Positions 62,241 to 64,000 of a stretch of DNA of 64,000 bases are shown here, piece by piece. Source of the DNA: Corynebacterium ulceribovis DSM 45146 (GTDB lineage: Bacteria > Actinomycetota > Actinomycetes > Mycobacteriales > Mycobacteriaceae); NCBI RefSeq assembly GCF_000372445.1, contig NZ_AQUY01000001.1, forward strand, positions 373,449-437,448, written 5' to 3'. A model generated the notes under the pieces. It did not search any database, was not told the DNA's origin, and saw only the letters and a program-made list of their open reading frames with translations. Positions within the stretch are counted from its first letter, which is position 1; every line of letters begins with the position of its first letter. The position numbers were made by a program, and so were the translations under genes.

Positions 62241-63038
62241 CTATGCTTTCTTCTTTCGGTCCAATGATGCTTTCAGTGCCGACATCAAATCGACAACGTT
62301 GTCATCATCAGCGGCTTCCTCTTCGGACTCCTTGCCAAACGTGGCGTCCGTATCTACTGATTCACCAGCCTCCAGCTTGGCGTCAATAAGTTTGCGGAGT
62401 TCAACTTGATAGTCATCGGTGAAATCTTCTGGGGTGAAGTCGGATTCAAACTGCTTCACCAAAGCAGCTGCCAATTCCAGTTCTTTATCGCCAATTTTCG
62501 CCCGCGATTTGGTGCCTTTAAAATCCACCGTGCGCAGTTCATCTGCCCACAATAGTCCCTGCAGCACGAGGACTTTGCCGTGTACCCGCAGCGCGCCGAG
62601 CCGAGTTTTGTGGCGCATTGAAAAAGTGACAATCGCCATGCGGTCAGAATCTTCCAATGTTTGCCGCAGCAGCAGATAAGATTTCGGCGACTTACCTTCC
62701 GGCTCGAGGTAATAGCTGCGCTCAAACATCATCGGGTCTACCTGGTCGGCGGGCACAAACTGCACCACTTCAATTTCGCTGTCCTCAGAAGCCGGGAAGG
62801 AATCCAACTCCTCATTGCTGAGGACTACCGTCTTTTCGCCAGCCTCATACGCCTTGTCAATGTGCTTGTAGTCGACTTTTTCGCCGCACACCTCGCAATG
62901 GCGTTCATACCGAATTCGGCCGCCGTCTTTGTCGTGGACTTGATGCAGCGACACATCGTGGTCGGTGGTTGCGCTATACGCCTTCACCGGCACATTGACT
63001 AGACCAAAAGTGATAGCACCGCTCCAAACAGCTCGCAT
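62241..63038 (-). CDS. ku: Ku protein of non-homologous end joining
   Basis: 265 residues from MRAVWSGAITFGLVNVPVKAYSAT, the invariant Ku N-terminus, through the beta-barrel core (HCEVCGEKVDYKHIDKAYE, ERSYYLEPEGKSPKSYLLLRQTL) to an acidic-then-Lys-rich C-terminus (LMSALKASLDRKKKA). Binds DNA ends and recruits LigD. ATG 63038 is used rather than the upstream open frame to 63107; TACAGT lies seven bases before it, so a leaderless message is likely. It is divergent from ligD, which is disrupted here. Confidence 0.92.
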   Translation of the reverse strand: MRAVWSGAITFGLVNVPVKAYSATTDHDVSLHQVHDKDGGRIRYERHCEVCGEKVDYKHIDKAYEAGEKTVVLSNEELDSFPASEDSEIEVVQFVPADQVDPMMFERSYYLEPEGKSPKSYLLLRQTLEDSDRMAIVTFSMRHKTRLGALRVHGKVLVLQGLLWADELRTVDFKGTKSRAKIGDKELELAAALVKQFESDFTPEDFTDDYQVELRKLIDAKLEAGESVDTDATFGKESEEEAADDDNVVDLMSALKASLDRKKKA

Positions 63039-63068
63039 ACTATCGACTGTATAGAGGAAGGACATGTC

Positions 63069-63929
63069 ATGCCGCGGAGTCGGAAAGAATTCCAAGTCGA
63101 CGGACATAAGCTTTCAATCAGCAATCTAGACAAGGTGTTTTACCCGGAAACCGGCACAACGAAAGCCGACGTCATTGACTACTACCTGCGCGTCGCGGAT
63201 GTCCTCATTCCGCAGGTTTCCAGACGGCCAGTCACCAGAAAACGCTGGGTCAACGGGGTCGGAACAGTAGCGGAGCCTGGGCAGGTGTTCTTCACCAAAA
63301 ATTTGGAAGACGGCGCGCCAGAATGGATCCCGACCGAGCAGATTAACCACTAATCTGGCACTAATACCTACCCGCTAATCGACGGACCTGGAGTACTGGC
63401 TTGGTTTGGTCAAATGGCAGCCTTGGAGCTGCATACACCGCAATGGCGCTTTGATTCTGCAGGGCATATCGGAAACCCCGACCGTTTAGTACTGGACCTC
63501 GACCCGGGCGAAGGTGTCGGACTGATCGAATGTGCGGAAGTAGCTAGCTGGTGCCGCGAGATTCTCAGTGGCATGGGGATGCCAACCATTCCGGTGACGT
63601 CTGGCTCTAAAGGCATCCATCTCTATGCCGCTCTCGACGGCACCCATAGCTCCGATGACGTCACCAAGGTTGCACATGAACTAGCCAAAGCCCTAGAACA
63701 GGAACACCCAAAACAAGTGGTGTCCGTCATGAAGAAGTCAGAACGACAGGGCAAAGTCTTTATTGACTGGAGCCAGAACAATGGCGCCAAAACCACCGTC
63801 GCACCGTATTCTTTGCGCGGGCGAACCCACCCGACCGTGGCAGCTCCACGCAGCTGGGATGAACTCTCCGACAAGTCCGTACACCAGTTGGATTACCGCG
63901 AAGTTCTCGAACGGCTAGCAGACGGGTGA
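63069..63929 (+). pseudogene. ligD: LigD polymerase domain with an in-frame stop
   Basis: Primase-polymerase domain of bacterial NHEJ ligase D. Codons 1-94 read LSISNLDKVFYPETGTTKADVIDYYLRVAD, VTRKRWVNGVGT and VFFTKNLEDGAP, then INH, and TAA at 63351-63353. The same frame continues SGTNTYPLIDGPGVLAWFGQMAALELHTPQWRF, LVLDLDPGEG (catalytic DxD), VTSGSKGIHLY and DWSQNNGAKTTVAPYSLRGR to TGA at 63927-63929. The stop replaces one residue (probably Ser TCA). Single-base nonsense mutation, sequencing error or readthrough are the options. AAGGA precedes ATG 63069. Confidence 0.85.
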
Positions 63930-64000
63930 ATCCCATCGCACCGCTCGCGGAAGACCGCCTATCCAGATATCGGTCGATGCGGAACCCACAAAAAACTTCC
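63926..64000 (+). CDS. LigD nuclease/ligase part, 5' end (partial)
   Basis: A second reading frame starts at GTG 63926, overlapping the TGA of the polymerase frame as GTGA, and runs off the window. Its translation continues IAPLAEDRLSRYRSMRNPQKTS, which matches the linker and start of the phosphoesterase domain that follows POL in full-length LigD (RLxxYRSMRDxxxTPEP). So LigD is either encoded as two coupled proteins or has a -1 frameshift here. Only 25 codons are visible. Confidence 0.55.
   Translation, partial: MNPIAPLAEDRLSRYRSMRNPQKTS

Noticed and set aside
53..63999. Possible CRISPR arrays, insertion sequences or prophage genes
   Set aside because: No repeat-spacer pattern, transposase, integrase or capsid-like sequence was seen, and gene order is that of the core chromosome.

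Overview
This window comes from a Corynebacterium chromosome. The evidence is moderate-to-high GC, many GTG starts, WhiB proteins, MtrAB-LpqB, an LCP arabinogalactan ligase with WbbL, AdnAB, UvrD2, the LpqB/ComF/HPF/SecA order and bL37. The gene order matches the Mycobacterium tuberculosis stretch from about Rv3268 down to Rv3193, and the corresponding C. glutamicum region. Most of the window is therefore conserved core genome. I saw no transposase, integrase, phage gene, CRISPR array or rRNA.

Layout. 1-5.3 kb: the end of a sugar ABC importer (ATPase and start of the binding lipoprotein), then a NarL-type two-component system followed by an ABC-2 exporter. 5.4-16.1 kb: cell-envelope sugar genes (TIGR03089 protein, LcpA, RmlD, WbbL, mannose-1-phosphate guanylyltransferase, WhiB2, phosphomannomutase, TobH-like, ManA). 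Together these supply the rhamnosyl linker of arabinogalactan and GDP-mannose for mannans and LAM. 16.1-23.4 kb: a proline-rich lipoprotein, a DUF4259 protein, then tmk-mtrA-mtrB-lpqB-comF. 23.6-27.7 kb: hpf, secA and an Rv3235-family protein. 27.8-33.6 kb: HAD and DUF6912 proteins, aroA-rsgA, SRAP, sigH-rshA, the 24-residue ribosomal protein bL37 and WhiB1. 34-40.4 kb: lipid/diacylglycerol kinase, membrane proteins, a DEAD-box helicase, and DUF3107, DUF3152 and TIGR02569 proteins. 40.4-50.6 kb: DNA repair genes adnA-adnB, a K+ channel and uvrD2. 50.6-59.2 kb: an NAD(P)-binding protein, an orphan E1/TOMM-cyclodehydratase-like protein, metallopeptidases, a PDZ/Lon-like protease, a PPA1309 protein and a UPF0182 protein. 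59.4-64 kb: initiator tRNA, an MgtE remnant, cupin, YwiC-like and epimerase genes, then Ku and a broken ligD.

Most notable observations. rsgA appears to start at a CTG codon that overlaps the aroA stop (CTGA) behind a strong Shine-Dalgarno sequence. RshA has Phe where the zinc-anti-sigma motif has His. ligD is interrupted by an in-frame TAA, and its following part restarts through a GTGA overlap. mgtE is reduced to a C-terminal fragment. A two-turn-spaced repeat plus palindrome sits between the two-component system and the exporter it probably controls. An orphan TOMM-like E1 protein is divergent from a DUF45 metallopeptidase. I found no convincing wholly new system.
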